Shown here: positions 1 through 7,966 of the stretch, one piece after another
Layout of the letters: each line of letters starts with the position of its first letter
Numbering within the stretch: position 1 is the stretch's first letter
Assembly: GCF_014196425.1 (NCBI RefSeq)
Contig: NZ_JACIDR010000001.1
Span: 310,001 to 374,000 of the forward strand
Reading direction: 5' to 3'
DNA from: Hansschlegelia beijingensis
GTDB taxonomy: Bacteria; Pseudomonadota; Alphaproteobacteria; Rhizobiales; Methylopilaceae
Length of the DNA stretch: 64,000 nt
Notes under the pieces: generated by a model
Databases searched by the model: none
Seen by the model: only the letters and a program-made list of their open reading frames with translations
Told to the model about the DNA's origin: nothing
Translations under genes and position numbers: made by a program

Positions 1-120
1 GTCCATGTCGAGATCGCCGCCACCCACATCACGCAGAACCCGGTCGCGGTGAACATCCAGTGCCACTCCGCCCGGCGCGCCACGGCGACCATCACGCCGG
101 GCGGCATCGCGTTCAGCTGA
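1..120 (+). CDS. Class-I fumarase / L(+)-tartrate dehydratase alpha subunit (3' end only)
   Basis: Only the last 39 codons are in the window; the stop is TGA at 118-120. The reading frame ends with a stretch containing TQNPVAVNIQCHSARRATA, which matches the C-terminus of alpha subunits of iron-sulfur class-I fumarases and tartrate dehydratases. The next gene, 7 bases on, is the matching beta subunit, which supports the call. These heterodimeric enzymes add or remove water across a C4 dicarboxylate double bond using a [4Fe-4S] cluster; the cluster cysteines lie outside the window. The true substrate is not known: sulfolactate genes downstream make a sulfonated analogue possible, but that is inference. 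Confidence 0.8.
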   Translation, partial: VHVEIAATHITQNPVAVNIQCHSARRATATITPGGIAFS

Positions 121-127
121 GGCAGAG

Positions 128-739
128 ATGACCCATCATGTCCTCGACATGCCCGTCGACGAGGCCGCGGTCCGCGCGCTCAGGGTCGGCGACACCGTCA
201 CGCTGCGCCGGACGCTGTTCGGCATCCGCGACGCGACGCTGATCCACATGTTCGACCGCGGCCGCGAGACCCGGCTCGAGCTCGCGGGCCACGCCGTCAT
301 CCACACCGCGCCAAACGTGCGGCGGGTGGAGCCGTCGGAGGCCGCGCCGGTCGGCTATGAGCCGTTCTGCATCGGCACCACCACCTCGATGCGGATGGAG
401 CGCTTCACCCGCCCGCTGATGGAGCGGGAGGGCGTGCGGCTGATCATCGGCAAGGGCGGCATGGGGCCGGGGACGCTGGAGGCCTTCCGCGACCTCGGCG
501 GCGCCTATCTGGCGATCGTCGGCGGGGCCGCGGCGCTGGAGACGACCTGGATCGAGCAGATCGAGGACGTCGACATGGACGACCTTCACCCCGAGAGCCT
601 GTGGCGCTTCAGGATCCGTGACTTCGGCCCGCTGCTGGTCGGCATGGATTCCCACGGCGGCTCGCTCTACGCCAACGTCCGGGACGACGTCGCCAGCCGG
701 CGCGCCGCGGTGCTGGCGAGCATCGGAGCCGGCGAATGA
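128..739 (+). CDS. Class-I fumarase / tartrate dehydratase beta subunit
   Basis: This 203-residue protein is the C-terminal (beta) half of a two-subunit class-I fumarase or tartrate dehydratase. Family motifs visible are GTTTSMRMERF at residues 83-93 and IGKGGMG at 107-113, both of which bind the dicarboxylate in known members. The ATG at 128 follows the alpha subunit by 7 bases. The stop overlaps the ATG of the flavoprotein gene by 4 bases, so translation is probably coupled. The family dehydrates malate, tartrate or similar acids; the exact substrate cannot be read from sequence. Its link to a succinate-dehydrogenase-like flavoprotein and a sulfolactate pathway suggests a C4 acid, perhaps sulfonated. 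Confidence 0.85.
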   Translation: MTHHVLDMPVDEAAVRALRVGDTVTLRRTLFGIRDATLIHMFDRGRETRLELAGHAVIHTAPNVRRVEPSEAAPVGYEPFCIGTTTSMRMERFTRPLMEREGVRLIIGKGGMGPGTLEAFRDLGGAYLAIVGGAAALETTWIEQIEDVDMDDLHPESLWRFRIRDFGPLLVGMDSHGGSLYANVRDDVASRRAAVLASIGAGE

Positions 740-2466
740 CGCCGGCGCTCCGCACGGTCGACACCGACATCCTGATCCTCGGCTCCGGCGGCGCGGGTCT
801 GTTCGCAGCCCTGCACGCCAAGAAGACCGCCCCCGATCTCGAGGTCACGGTCGCGGTGAAGGGCCTGCTCGGCAAGTGCGGCTGCACCCGCATGGTGCAG
901 GGCGGCTACAACGTCGCGCTGGCGCCCGGCGACTCCGTCGAGCGCCACTTCATGGACACGATCGAGGGCGGCAAGTGGCTCAACGACCAGGATCTCGCCT
1001 GGACGCTGGTGACGGAGGCGCAGATCCGCATCCGCGAGCTTGAGAGCGAGCTCGGCTGCTTCTTCGACCGCAACCCTGACGGGACCGTCCACCAGAAGGC
1101 CTTCGCGGGCCAGACCTTCGACCGCACGGTCCACAAGGGCGACCTGACGGGCATCGAGATCATCAACCGCCTGTCCGAGCAGGTCTGGCGCCGCGACGTG
1201 AAGCGGCTCGAGGATCACAGGGCGCTGGAGCTGATCCCCGCCGCGGACGGCTCCGGCCTCGCCGGCGTGCTGATGCTCGACATGCGCTCCGGCGAGCCGC
1301 TGTTCGTGCGCGCCAAGGCCACGCTGCTCGCGACCGGCGGCGGGCCGACCATGTACAAGTACCACACGCCCTCGGGCGACAAGTCGTGCGACGGGCTCGC
1401 CATGGCGCTGCGCGCCGGCCTGCCGCTGCGCGACATGGAGATGGTGCAGTTTCACCCGACCGGGCTGCTCGCGGGTCCCGACACCCGAATGACCGGGACG
1501 GTGCTGGAGGAGGGGCTGCGCGGCGCCGGCGGCTATCTGCTCGACGGCGGCCGCGAGCGCTTCATGCATCTCTACGACCCGCGCAACGAACGCGCGACGC
1601 GCGACATCGTCAGCCGCTCGATCATCCGCCGCATCCGCGACGGCCACGCCACCGAGAATGGCGGCGTCTACATCCAGATGAGCCATCTCGGGCCCGAGAA
1701 GGTCAGGAAAGACTTCAAGGGCATGGTGGAGCGCTGCGCGGATTGCGGTTTCGACCTCGCGGCGGGCCTCGTCGAGGTCATCCCGACGGCGCATTACATG
1801 ATGGGCGGCGTCGCCTTCGGCGGCGACTGCCGGACCGAGCTGCCGCGGCTCTACGCGGCCGGCGAGGACACCGGGGGAGTGCACGGCGCCAACCGGCTCG
1901 GCGGCAACGGTGTCGCGAACTCGACCGTGTTCGGCGGCGTGGCGGGCCGCGCCATGGCGCATGAGGTCGTGCGCGCAGGATCGCGCGCCGACCCGGACCC
2001 CTCCGCCATCGAACAGGGGCTGGCGCGCTGCTTCGGCCCGCTCGGGCGGCCGTCCGGCGAGCTCGGCGCGATCCGCGAAGCGCTCTACGAAACGATGTGG
2101 GCGGACGCCGGCATCCTGCGCGACGCCGCCGGGCTCCAGCGCGCCGAGGTCGCGCTGGCCGGGCTCGCCGAGGCGGTGGCGCGCTCCGGCGCGCCGGACG
2201 GCGACCGCCGCTACAACCTGACCTGGATGGACCGGCTGAACCTCGAGAGCCTGGTCGCCGTCAGCCGCGCGATCTGCGCCGCCGCGCTCGCCCGCACCGA
2301 CAGCCGCGGCGCGCATTTCCGGGAGGATTTTCCGGAGACGTCGGACCTCGCGACCTCGCGCTACACCGTCGTGCGCGAGCGTTCCGGCGCGCTTCAGGTC
2401 GGGACCGAGCCGGTCGTGTTCACCCGCGTCCGGCCCGGCCAGTCGCTGCTCGACGAGGCGGCGTGA
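736..2466 (+). CDS. FAD-binding succinate dehydrogenase / fumarate reductase-like flavoprotein
   Basis: A 576-residue flavoprotein of the SdhA/FrdA/NadB family. The N-terminal dinucleotide-binding glycine motif GSGGAG is at residues 16-21. The family active-site stretch PTAHYMMGG begins at residue 350 with His353. A second FAD-binding stretch, VHGANRLGGN, begins at residue 382. A segment reading RNERATRDIV near residue 284 matches the catalytic arginine region of the family. It has no signal peptide and no iron-sulfur or membrane subunit beside it, so the electron acceptor is unknown. The start codon overlaps the upstream hydratase beta gene. It probably oxidises or reduces a C4 dicarboxylate or an analogue; the pairing with a fumarase-like hydratase makes sequential desaturation and hydration a natural reading. 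Confidence 0.8.
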   Translation: MTPALRTVDTDILILGSGGAGLFAALHAKKTAPDLEVTVAVKGLLGKCGCTRMVQGGYNVALAPGDSVERHFMDTIEGGKWLNDQDLAWTLVTEAQIRIRELESELGCFFDRNPDGTVHQKAFAGQTFDRTVHKGDLTGIEIINRLSEQVWRRDVKRLEDHRALELIPAADGSGLAGVLMLDMRSGEPLFVRAKATLLATGGGPTMYKYHTPSGDKSCDGLAMALRAGLPLRDMEMVQFHPTGLLAGPDTRMTGTVLEEGLRGAGGYLLDGGRERFMHLYDPRNERATRDIVSRSIIRRIRDGHATENGGVYIQMSHLGPEKVRKDFKGMVERCADCGFDLAAGLVEVIPTAHYMMGGVAFGGDCRTELPRLYAAGEDTGGVHGANRLGGNGVANSTVFGGVAGRAMAHEVVRAGSRADPDPSAIEQGLARCFGPLGRPSGELGAIREALYETMWADAGILRDAAGLQRAEVALAGLAEAVARSGAPDGDRRYNLTWMDRLNLESLVAVSRAICAAALARTDSRGAHFREDFPETSDLATSRYTVVRERSGALQVGTEPVVFTRVRPGQSLLDEAA

Positions 2467-2483
2467 GCGTGGAGGCGAACGCC

Positions 2484-4124
2484 ATGAAGTCCCTGCGCGG
2501 CGCCGACATCGTGGCCCGATCGCTCGAGCGGCTCGGGGTCACGCGGATCTTCACGCTGTCCGGCAATCACATCATGCCGATCTTCGACGCGCTGCTCGAG
2601 ACCGGCATCGAGATCGTGCATGTCCGCCAGGAGGCGGCGGCGGTGCACATGGCGGACGCCTGGGGCCGGCTGACCGGCGAGGTCGGGGTCGCGATGGTGA
2701 CCGGCGGGCAGGGCCACTCCAACGCCGCCGCCGCTTTGTTCACCGCCCAGGCGGCGGAATCCCCGCTGCTGCTGCTGTCCGGCCATGCGCCGCTGCGCGA
2801 GCTCGGCCGCGGCGCCTTCCAGGAGATGGCGCAGGCCGACATCGCCCGGCCGATGACCAAGGCCTCCTGGACCTCCGCCTCGCTCGACGCTCTTGGGGAC
2901 GATCTGGCGCTGGCCATGAAGCTGGCGCGCGAGGGCCGACCCGGGCCGGTGCATGTCAGCCTGCCGAGCGACCTGCTCGAGGAAGAGGCCGCCATCGGCG
3001 ACCTCCGCCTGCCGGACCCGGGCGCCGCCCGGCCGGCTCCGGCGCCGGCCGACCCGCATCTCGTCGACTCGGTCGCGCTGCGGCTCACGCAGGCCGAGCG
3101 GCCGCTGATCCTTTGCGGTCCCGCGATGTGCGGCGAGCGCGGCCGGATCGCGATGGAGGCGCTGGAGCAGGCCTCCGGCGTCCCGGTGATCGGCATGGAG
3201 AGCCCGCGCGGGGTCAACGATCCGGGCCTCGGCGCGCTCGGCGAGGTGCTCGGCGAAGCGGACCTCATCCTGCTGCTCGGCAAGCCGCTCGACTTCACGC
3301 TCAAATTCGGCGCCGCGCCCACGGTCGCCGCCGATTGCGGCTTCGTGGCCGTCGATCCCGATCCCTCCCTGTTGCTGCGCGCCGCGCGCGAAAAAGGCGA
3401 CCGGCTGCTGGCCTCCGGGGTCGCCGATCCGTTCGCCTTCATCGCCGCGCTCACGGAGCGGCTGGCGGCCTCGAACGACGCGTCGCGCTGGCGCGAGACG
3501 GTCGCGGCCGCGCTGTCCTATGCCCCGCCGGACTGGGACGACGTCCGCGGCTCGCCCGGACGGCTGCACCCGGTAGAGCTCTGCCGGGAGGTCTCGGCCT
3601 TCCTGTCGCGCCATGCCGGCGGCACGCTGATCTGCGACGGCGGCGAGATCGGCCAATGGCCGCAGGCCCTGGTCCCGGCCAAACGGCGCCTCGTCAACGG
3701 CGTGTCAGGCACGATCGGCGCGTCGATTCCGTTCGCGATCGCGGCCAAGACGCTCTCGCCGGACGCGCCCGTGGTGGCGGTGCTCGGCGACGGCACCTTC
3801 GGTTTTCACATGGCCGAGTTCGACACCGCCGTGCGCTACGGGCTGCCGTTCATCGCGGTCGTCGGCAACGACGCGCGCTGGAACGCCGAGCACCAGATCC
3901 AGCTGCGGAACTATGGTCCGGAGCGCGCCCGCCACTGCGACCTGCTGCCGTCCCGCTACGACCAGGTCGCGGTCGCGCTCGGGGGCTTCGGCGCGCTCGC
4001 CACCACGCCGGCCGAACTGTCCGAGGCGCTCGAGGAGGCGCACCGCAGCGGCAGGCCAGCCTGCATCAACGTGATGATCGACGGCGCGCCCGCGCCGGCG
4101 ATCCGGCGACCCAAAGCGGCCTGA
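2484..4124 (+). CDS. Thiamine diphosphate-dependent enzyme, acetolactate synthase/decarboxylase family
   Basis: A 546-residue ThDP enzyme with the usual three domains: pyrimidine-binding (about 1-170), central (about 190-320) and pyrophosphate-binding (about 360-530). The conserved glutamate that activates the cofactor is E50, in VRQE. The Mg/ThDP motif starts at G435-D436-G437 and ends near N462. The ATG at 2484 is preferred because GGAGG lies 8 bases upstream; an in-frame GTG at 2463 that overlaps the previous stop is the alternative. The overall type is a 2-oxoacid decarboxylase or carboligase. It is neither a split ComDE sulfopyruvate decarboxylase nor clearly Xsc, so a role on sulfopyruvate or another 2-oxo sulfonate is only suggested by its neighbours. 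Confidence 0.8.
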   Translation: MKSLRGADIVARSLERLGVTRIFTLSGNHIMPIFDALLETGIEIVHVRQEAAAVHMADAWGRLTGEVGVAMVTGGQGHSNAAAALFTAQAAESPLLLLSGHAPLRELGRGAFQEMAQADIARPMTKASWTSASLDALGDDLALAMKLAREGRPGPVHVSLPSDLLEEEAAIGDLRLPDPGAARPAPAPADPHLVDSVALRLTQAERPLILCGPAMCGERGRIAMEALEQASGVPVIGMESPRGVNDPGLGALGEVLGEADLILLLGKPLDFTLKFGAAPTVAADCGFVAVDPDPSLLLRAAREKGDRLLASGVADPFAFIAALTERLAASNDASRWRETVAAALSYAPPDWDDVRGSPGRLHPVELCREVSAFLSRHAGGTLICDGGEIGQWPQALVPAKRRLVNGVSGTIGASIPFAIAAKTLSPDAPVVAVLGDGTFGFHMAEFDTAVRYGLPFIAVVGNDARWNAEHQIQLRNYGPERARHCDLLPSRYDQVAVALGGFGALATTPAELSEALEEAHRSGRPACINVMIDGAPAPAIRRPKAA

Positions 4125-4180
4125 GGCCCGGTCGCGACAAAGAGACTGCCGACAAGAGCAGGCGACTGGGAGGGACGGGC

Positions 4181-5185
4181 ATGCTGGGTAGGGTTTTGTT
4201 GGTCGCCGCGACGATGGTCGCAGCGGCCGCGCTGACGGCCGCGCACGCGGAGGTCGATCAGGTCAGGATCGCGCGGCAGCCGAGCCTCGGCCATCTGCCG
4301 CTGATGATCATGGAGGAGCGGAAACTCCTCGAGAAGAACGCGGCCGCGCGCGGCGTGCCCGATCTCAAGGTGACCTACGCGACGCTCGCCGGCGGCGCCG
4401 CGATGAACGACGCGCTGCTGTCGGGCGCGATCCAGTTCGCGGCCGGCGGCGTGCCGCCGCTCGTCCTGCTGTGGTCGAAGACCGCCGGATCGGGCAATCC
4501 GGTGAAGGCGGTCACCGCCATGAACTCGATGCCGCTGCTGCTGAACACGACCAATCCCGAGGTGAAGTCGCTGAAGGACTTCACCTCGCGCGACAAGATC
4601 GCGCTGCCGGCCGTGAAGGTCTCGATCCAGGCGATGTTCCTGCAGATGGCGGCCGAGAAGGAGCTCGGTCCGGATCGCCGCAACGAGCTCGACAAGCTGA
4701 CGGTGACGCTGTCGCACCCCGACGGCATGGCGGCGCTGCTGTCGCGCAACGAGGTCACGGCGCATTTCACCGCGGCGCCGATCCAGGAGCTCGAGCTGAA
4801 GCAGGCCGGGGTCCGCACCGTGCTGAACAGCTTCGACGTCATGGGCGGCCCCTGCACCTTCAACGTCATCTGGGCGACGTCGCGGTTCGTCGAGCAGAAC
4901 CCGAAGGTCTACGAGGCCTTCGTGGCCTCCGTCGATGAAGCCGTCGGCGTCATCAACGCCGACAAGAAGGCGGCCGCCGAGGCCTATGTGCGTCTCGCCA
5001 AGGACTCGAGCGACCTCGCGCTGATCGAGCAGATCCTGAACGACCCGCAGGTGACGTTCACGACCACGCCCCAGAACATCCAGAAATACGTGGACTTCAT
5101 GGCCCGCACCAAGGCGATCGGCCGCAGCGCCGACAGCTGGAAGGAGCTGTTCTTCGAAAACGCGCATTCCAAGCAGGGCGGCTGA
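4181..5185 (+). CDS. ABC transporter periplasmic binding protein, NitT/TauT (SsuA-like) type
   Basis: A 334-residue secreted binding protein. Residues 1-23 form a Sec signal peptide ending AHA before EVDQ. The mature part has the SsuA/TauA/NMT1 pattern, with a segment reading IARQPSLGHLPLMIMEERKL near its start. A GGGAGGGA ribosome site lies just before the ATG. It sits 56 bases after the ThDP gene on the same strand. No permease or ATPase lies nearby, so it either works with components outside the window or borrows another system. Given the operon, an organosulfonate or carboxysulfonate ligand is likely, but nothing in the sequence fixes it. Confidence 0.8.
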   Translation: MLGRVLLVAATMVAAAALTAAHAEVDQVRIARQPSLGHLPLMIMEERKLLEKNAAARGVPDLKVTYATLAGGAAMNDALLSGAIQFAAGGVPPLVLLWSKTAGSGNPVKAVTAMNSMPLLLNTTNPEVKSLKDFTSRDKIALPAVKVSIQAMFLQMAAEKELGPDRRNELDKLTVTLSHPDGMAALLSRNEVTAHFTAAPIQELELKQAGVRTVLNSFDVMGGPCTFNVIWATSRFVEQNPKVYEAFVASVDEAVGVINADKKAAAEAYVRLAKDSSDLALIEQILNDPQVTFTTTPQNIQKYVDFMARTKAIGRSADSWKELFFENAHSKQGG

Positions 5186-5207
5186 CGTCGCCCTGGCGCG
5201 AACGTCG

Positions 5208-5241
5208 TTGACCAAAAACATGTCATATGTCTTATACAAGA
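5208..5241 (+). promoter_or_regulatory. Candidate suyAB promoter with overlapping dyad
   Basis: In the gap between the binding-protein gene and suyA there is a TTGACC box at 5208-5213. A TTATAC/TATACA box follows at 5232-5238, giving an 18-19 base spacer. The -10 region is covered by the inverted repeat TCTTATACAAGA at 5230-5241, which resembles TNGTATACNA-type operators of GntR-family regulators. This suggests that suyAB and the genes after it can be transcribed independently of the upstream genes. Confidence 0.45.
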
Positions 5242-5296
5242 TATGTCCGAGGCAGCCGCTAAGGGCGCGCCCGGCAGCAGGGAGGATCAGGAGCCG

Positions 5297-5608
5297 ATGA
5301 CCGAGCAAGCCAACGGGGACGGCCGCAACCCGCATGTCCTCGCCCATAGTCCGAAGGACAATGTCGCGGTCGCGGTCATCGAGGGGCTGAAGGCCGACAC
5401 CGACGCGTTCGGCGTGGTGACGGAGAACGACAGCACGTTCCGCGTCCATGTGAAGAGCGACATACCGATCGGCCACAAGGTCGCGCTGACCGATCTCAAG
5501 GCCGGCGACACCGCGATCAAGTATGGTCAGGACGTCGGAAAGATCACCGCGGACGTCGCCAAGGGCGAACACGTCCACACCCACAACATGAAGACAAAGC
5601 GCTGGTGA
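5297..5608 (+). CDS. suyA: (2R)-3-sulfolactate sulfo-lyase subunit alpha
   Basis: Small subunit of the sulfo-lyase that splits (R)-sulfolactate into pyruvate and sulfite. The 103-residue protein is a SAF-domain protein of the altronate dehydratase N-terminal family. It carries the segment [16 protein letters not shown] and a late GEHVHTHNM, typical of UxaA/SuyA small subunits. The ATG at 5297 is chosen because GGAGG and AGGAG lie just upstream; an upstream in-frame ATG at 5243 would add 18 residues but overlaps the putative operator. The gene ends 10 bases before suyB. Assignment to SuyA rather than an altronate or galactarate dehydratase rests on the partner gene and the two sulfolactate dehydrogenases that follow. 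Confidence 0.85.
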   Translation: MTEQANGDGRNPHVLAHSPKDNVAVAVIEGLKADTDAFGVVTENDSTFRVHVKSDIPIGHKVALTDLKAGDTAIKYGQDVGKITADVAKGEHVHTHNMKTKRW

Positions 5609-5618
5609 GGGCGGACTG

Positions 5619-6887
5619 ATGGCTGACGTCATGATCTCCAATCAGAGCCCGTTCGTCGGCGGCGCTCCGGACCAATTCTACACCCCGGCGCTGCCGAGCG
5701 CGCGCGCGTCGGTCGACGCCGCCAAGGCCACCTTCATGGGCTGGCGGCGCGAGAACGGCCGCGTCGGCGTGCGGAACCACGTCGTGCTGCTGCCGCTCGA
5801 CGATCTGTCCAACGCCGCCTGCGAGGCGGTGGCGAACAACATCAAGGGCACGATGGCGCTGCCCCACGCCTATGGCCGTCTGCAGTTCGGCGAGGATCTC
5901 GCGATCCATTTCCGCACGCTGATCGGCATCGGCTCGAACCCGAACGTCGCGGCCGTGATCGTGATCGGGATCGAGGAGCAGTGGACCAACCGGGTCGTCG
6001 AAGGCATCGCCAAGACCGGCAAGCCGGTCGTGGGCTTCGGCATCGAGCAGCACGGCGACATCGCGACGATCGCCCGGGCGAGCTACCAGGCGAAGAAGTT
6101 CCTGCAGTGGGCGACCGAACTGCCGCGCGAGGAGTGCTCGATCACCGAGCTCTGGATCTCGACCAAATGCGGCGAGTCCGACACCACGACGGGCCTGTCG
6201 TCCTGCCCGACGGTCGGCAACATGTACGACAAGCTGATCCCGCACGGCATCTATGGCGTGTTCGGCGAAACCTCCGAGATCACGGGCGCGGAGCACCTCT
6301 GCAAGGAGCGCGCGGCGAGCCCGGAGGTCGCCGAGAAGTGGTACAAGATGTGGAAGTCCTATCAGGACGACGTCATCGAGGCCCACAAGACCGACGACCT
6401 GTCGGACAGCCAGCCCACCAAGGGCAACATCGAGGGCGGCCTGACCACCATCGAGGAGAAGGCGCTCGGCAACCTCGAGAAGATCGGCCACGAGTGTAAG
6501 TACATCGACGCGCTCGAGCCGGCCGAGACGCCCGCCAAGGGCCCGGGCCTGTACTACATGGACACCTCGTCCGCCGCGGCCGAATGCGTCACCCTGATGG
6601 CCGCCGCCGGCTATGTCGTGCACACCTTCCCGACCGGCCAGGGCAACGTCATCGGCAACCCGATCGTCCCGGTGATCAAGATCTCCGGCAATCCGCGCAC
6701 GCTGCGGACGATGGGCGAGCATATCGACGTGGACGTCACCGGCGTGCTCAGGCGCGACATGACGATCCCGGAAGCCGGCGACGCGCTGATCGACATGATC
6801 GTGCGCACCGCGAACGGCCGCCTCACGGCCGCCGAGGCCCTTGGTCACCGCGAATTCGTGATGACCAAGCTCTACCGCAGCGCCTGA
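5619..6887 (+). CDS. suyB: (2R)-3-sulfolactate sulfo-lyase subunit beta
   Basis: Large catalytic subunit (422 residues) of the UxaA/GarD lyase family that pairs with SuyA to release sulfite from (R)-sulfolactate. The family opening [15 protein letters not shown] begins near residue 42. Later cysteine-bearing stretches [20 protein letters not shown] and SSAAAECVT fit the family's metal site. In sugar-acid dehydratases the large domain eliminates water; in SuyB the leaving group is sulfite. The arrangement suyA-suyB-slcC-comC is the known bifurcated sulfolactate pathway, which gives good confidence. The enzyme should be cytoplasmic and its sulfite must be oxidised or exported; candidate systems lie elsewhere in the window. 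Confidence 0.88.
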   Translation: MADVMISNQSPFVGGAPDQFYTPALPSARASVDAAKATFMGWRRENGRVGVRNHVVLLPLDDLSNAACEAVANNIKGTMALPHAYGRLQFGEDLAIHFRTLIGIGSNPNVAAVIVIGIEEQWTNRVVEGIAKTGKPVVGFGIEQHGDIATIARASYQAKKFLQWATELPREECSITELWISTKCGESDTTTGLSSCPTVGNMYDKLIPHGIYGVFGETSEITGAEHLCKERAASPEVAEKWYKMWKSYQDDVIEAHKTDDLSDSQPTKGNIEGGLTTIEEKALGNLEKIGHECKYIDALEPAETPAKGPGLYYMDTSSAAAECVTLMAAAGYVVHTFPTGQGNVIGNPIVPVIKISGNPRTLRTMGEHIDVDVTGVLRRDMTIPEAGDALIDMIVRTANGRLTAAEALGHREFVMTKLYRSA

Positions 6888-6892
6888 CGCCT

Positions 6893-6925
6893 CGCCCCTC
6901 CCTGCGGCCGACGCGGGGAGGGGCG
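6893..6925. repeat. Hairpin in the suyB-slcC gap
   Basis: A perfect 10-base inverted repeat (6893-6902 with 6916-6925) encloses a 13-base loop in the 132-base gap after suyB. No T-run follows, so it is not a clear intrinsic terminator. Its CCCTCCC/GGGAGGG core resembles the palindromic sequence in the 11.1-11.7 kb repeat block, so it may be a short dispersed palindrome or an attenuating structure between suyB and slcC. Confidence 0.5.
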
Positions 6926-7019
6926 ACCGTCGGCCCTCCGACATCCTGACGCCCGAAAGCCCTGACGCGAGCCGAGGCCTCGGAGCACGCAGTCGACCTC
7001 CGCTCAGCAGGCGCAGCGC

Positions 7020-7964
7020 ATGCCCAAGATCGTCATCCCGGAGTTCATGGACGAGGCCGCGATCCGCAGCGCCTTCGTGGGCTTCGACGTCGTCTATGAT
7101 CCCGCCCTCGTGGACCAGCCTGACCGGCTCGCCGCCGAGGCGTCCGACGCCGACGCGCTGATCGTCCGCAACCGGACGCAGGTGCGCGGCGCGCTGCTCG
7201 AGGGCGCGGCGCGCCTGCGTTGCGTGGGGCGGCTCGGCGTCGGGCTCGACAACATCGATCTCGCGGCCTGCAAGACGCGCGGGATCGCGGTCTATCCGGC
7301 GACCGGCGCGAACGACGTGTCCGTCGCCGAATACGTCATCGGAACCGCGATGCTGCTGCTGCGCGGCGCCTATCGGGCGAGCGACGAGATGGCGGCCGGA
7401 ACCTGGCCGCGCGACGCCTTTTCGGGAGGCCGCGAGATCTCCGGCAAGCGGCTCGGCCTCATCGGCTACGGCTCGATCGCGCGGGAGACGGCGCGCCGGG
7501 CGGCGGCGCTCGGCATGTCGGTCGCGGCCCACGATCCCTATCTGGCGGAAGACGACGCGCATTGGCGGCCGTCCTGGGGGCGGGTCGAGCCGAAGCCGCT
7601 CGACGACCTGCTGCGCGTCTCCGACGTCGTCTCGCTGCATGTGCCGCTGACCGAGGGCACGCGGGGGATGATCGGCGCCGAAGAAATCGCGGCGATGCAG
7701 GACGACGCCATCCTGATCAACGCCGCCCGCGGCGGCGTGGTCGACGAGGCCGCGGTGGCGGACGCGCTGCGGGCCGGCCGGCTCGGAGGCGCGGCGCTCG
7801 ACGTGTTCGACGCTGAGCCGCTGAAGGGCGCCGCGGCCGAACGCTTCGCCGGCTGCCCGAACCTGGTGCTGACGCCGCACATCGCCGGCGTCACGGCGGA
7901 ATCGAACGTCCGCGTCTCGCGCGTCACGGCCGAAGCCGTCGCGCAGCACCTGAGGGATCTCTGA
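7020..7964 (+). CDS. slcC: (S)-sulfolactate dehydrogenase
   Basis: A 314-residue D-isomer-specific 2-hydroxyacid dehydrogenase. The NAD-binding motif GLIGYGS is at residues 146-152. The catalytic Arg (NAARGG), Glu (FDAEPL) and His (LTPHIAG) blocks of the family are all present. In the bifurcated sulfolactate pathway SlcC oxidises (S)-sulfolactate to 3-sulfopyruvate with NAD. The gene lies between suyB and a ComC-type dehydrogenase, the arrangement known from sulfolactate users, which is the main reason for this call over a generic hydroxyacid dehydrogenase. It ends 2 bases before comC. Confidence 0.82.
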   Translation: MPKIVIPEFMDEAAIRSAFVGFDVVYDPALVDQPDRLAAEASDADALIVRNRTQVRGALLEGAARLRCVGRLGVGLDNIDLAACKTRGIAVYPATGANDVSVAEYVIGTAMLLLRGAYRASDEMAAGTWPRDAFSGGREISGKRLGLIGYGSIARETARRAAALGMSVAAHDPYLAEDDAHWRPSWGRVEPKPLDDLLRVSDVVSLHVPLTEGTRGMIGAEEIAAMQDDAILINAARGGVVDEAAVADALRAGRLGGAALDVFDAEPLKGAAAERFAGCPNLVLTPHIAGVTAESNVRVSRVTAEAVAQHLRDL

Positions 7965-7966
7965 CC

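Noticed and set aside
2484-4124. Calling the ThDP enzyme sulfoacetaldehyde acetyltransferase (Xsc) or ComDE
   Set aside because: It is a single 546-residue protein, so not split ComDE. No pta gene accompanies it, and nothing seen is specific to Xsc.
5544-7949. Long minus-strand open frame opposite suyB and slcC
   Set aside because: Rich in Arg, Asp and His repeats typical of antisense frames in GC-rich DNA, with no domain match.
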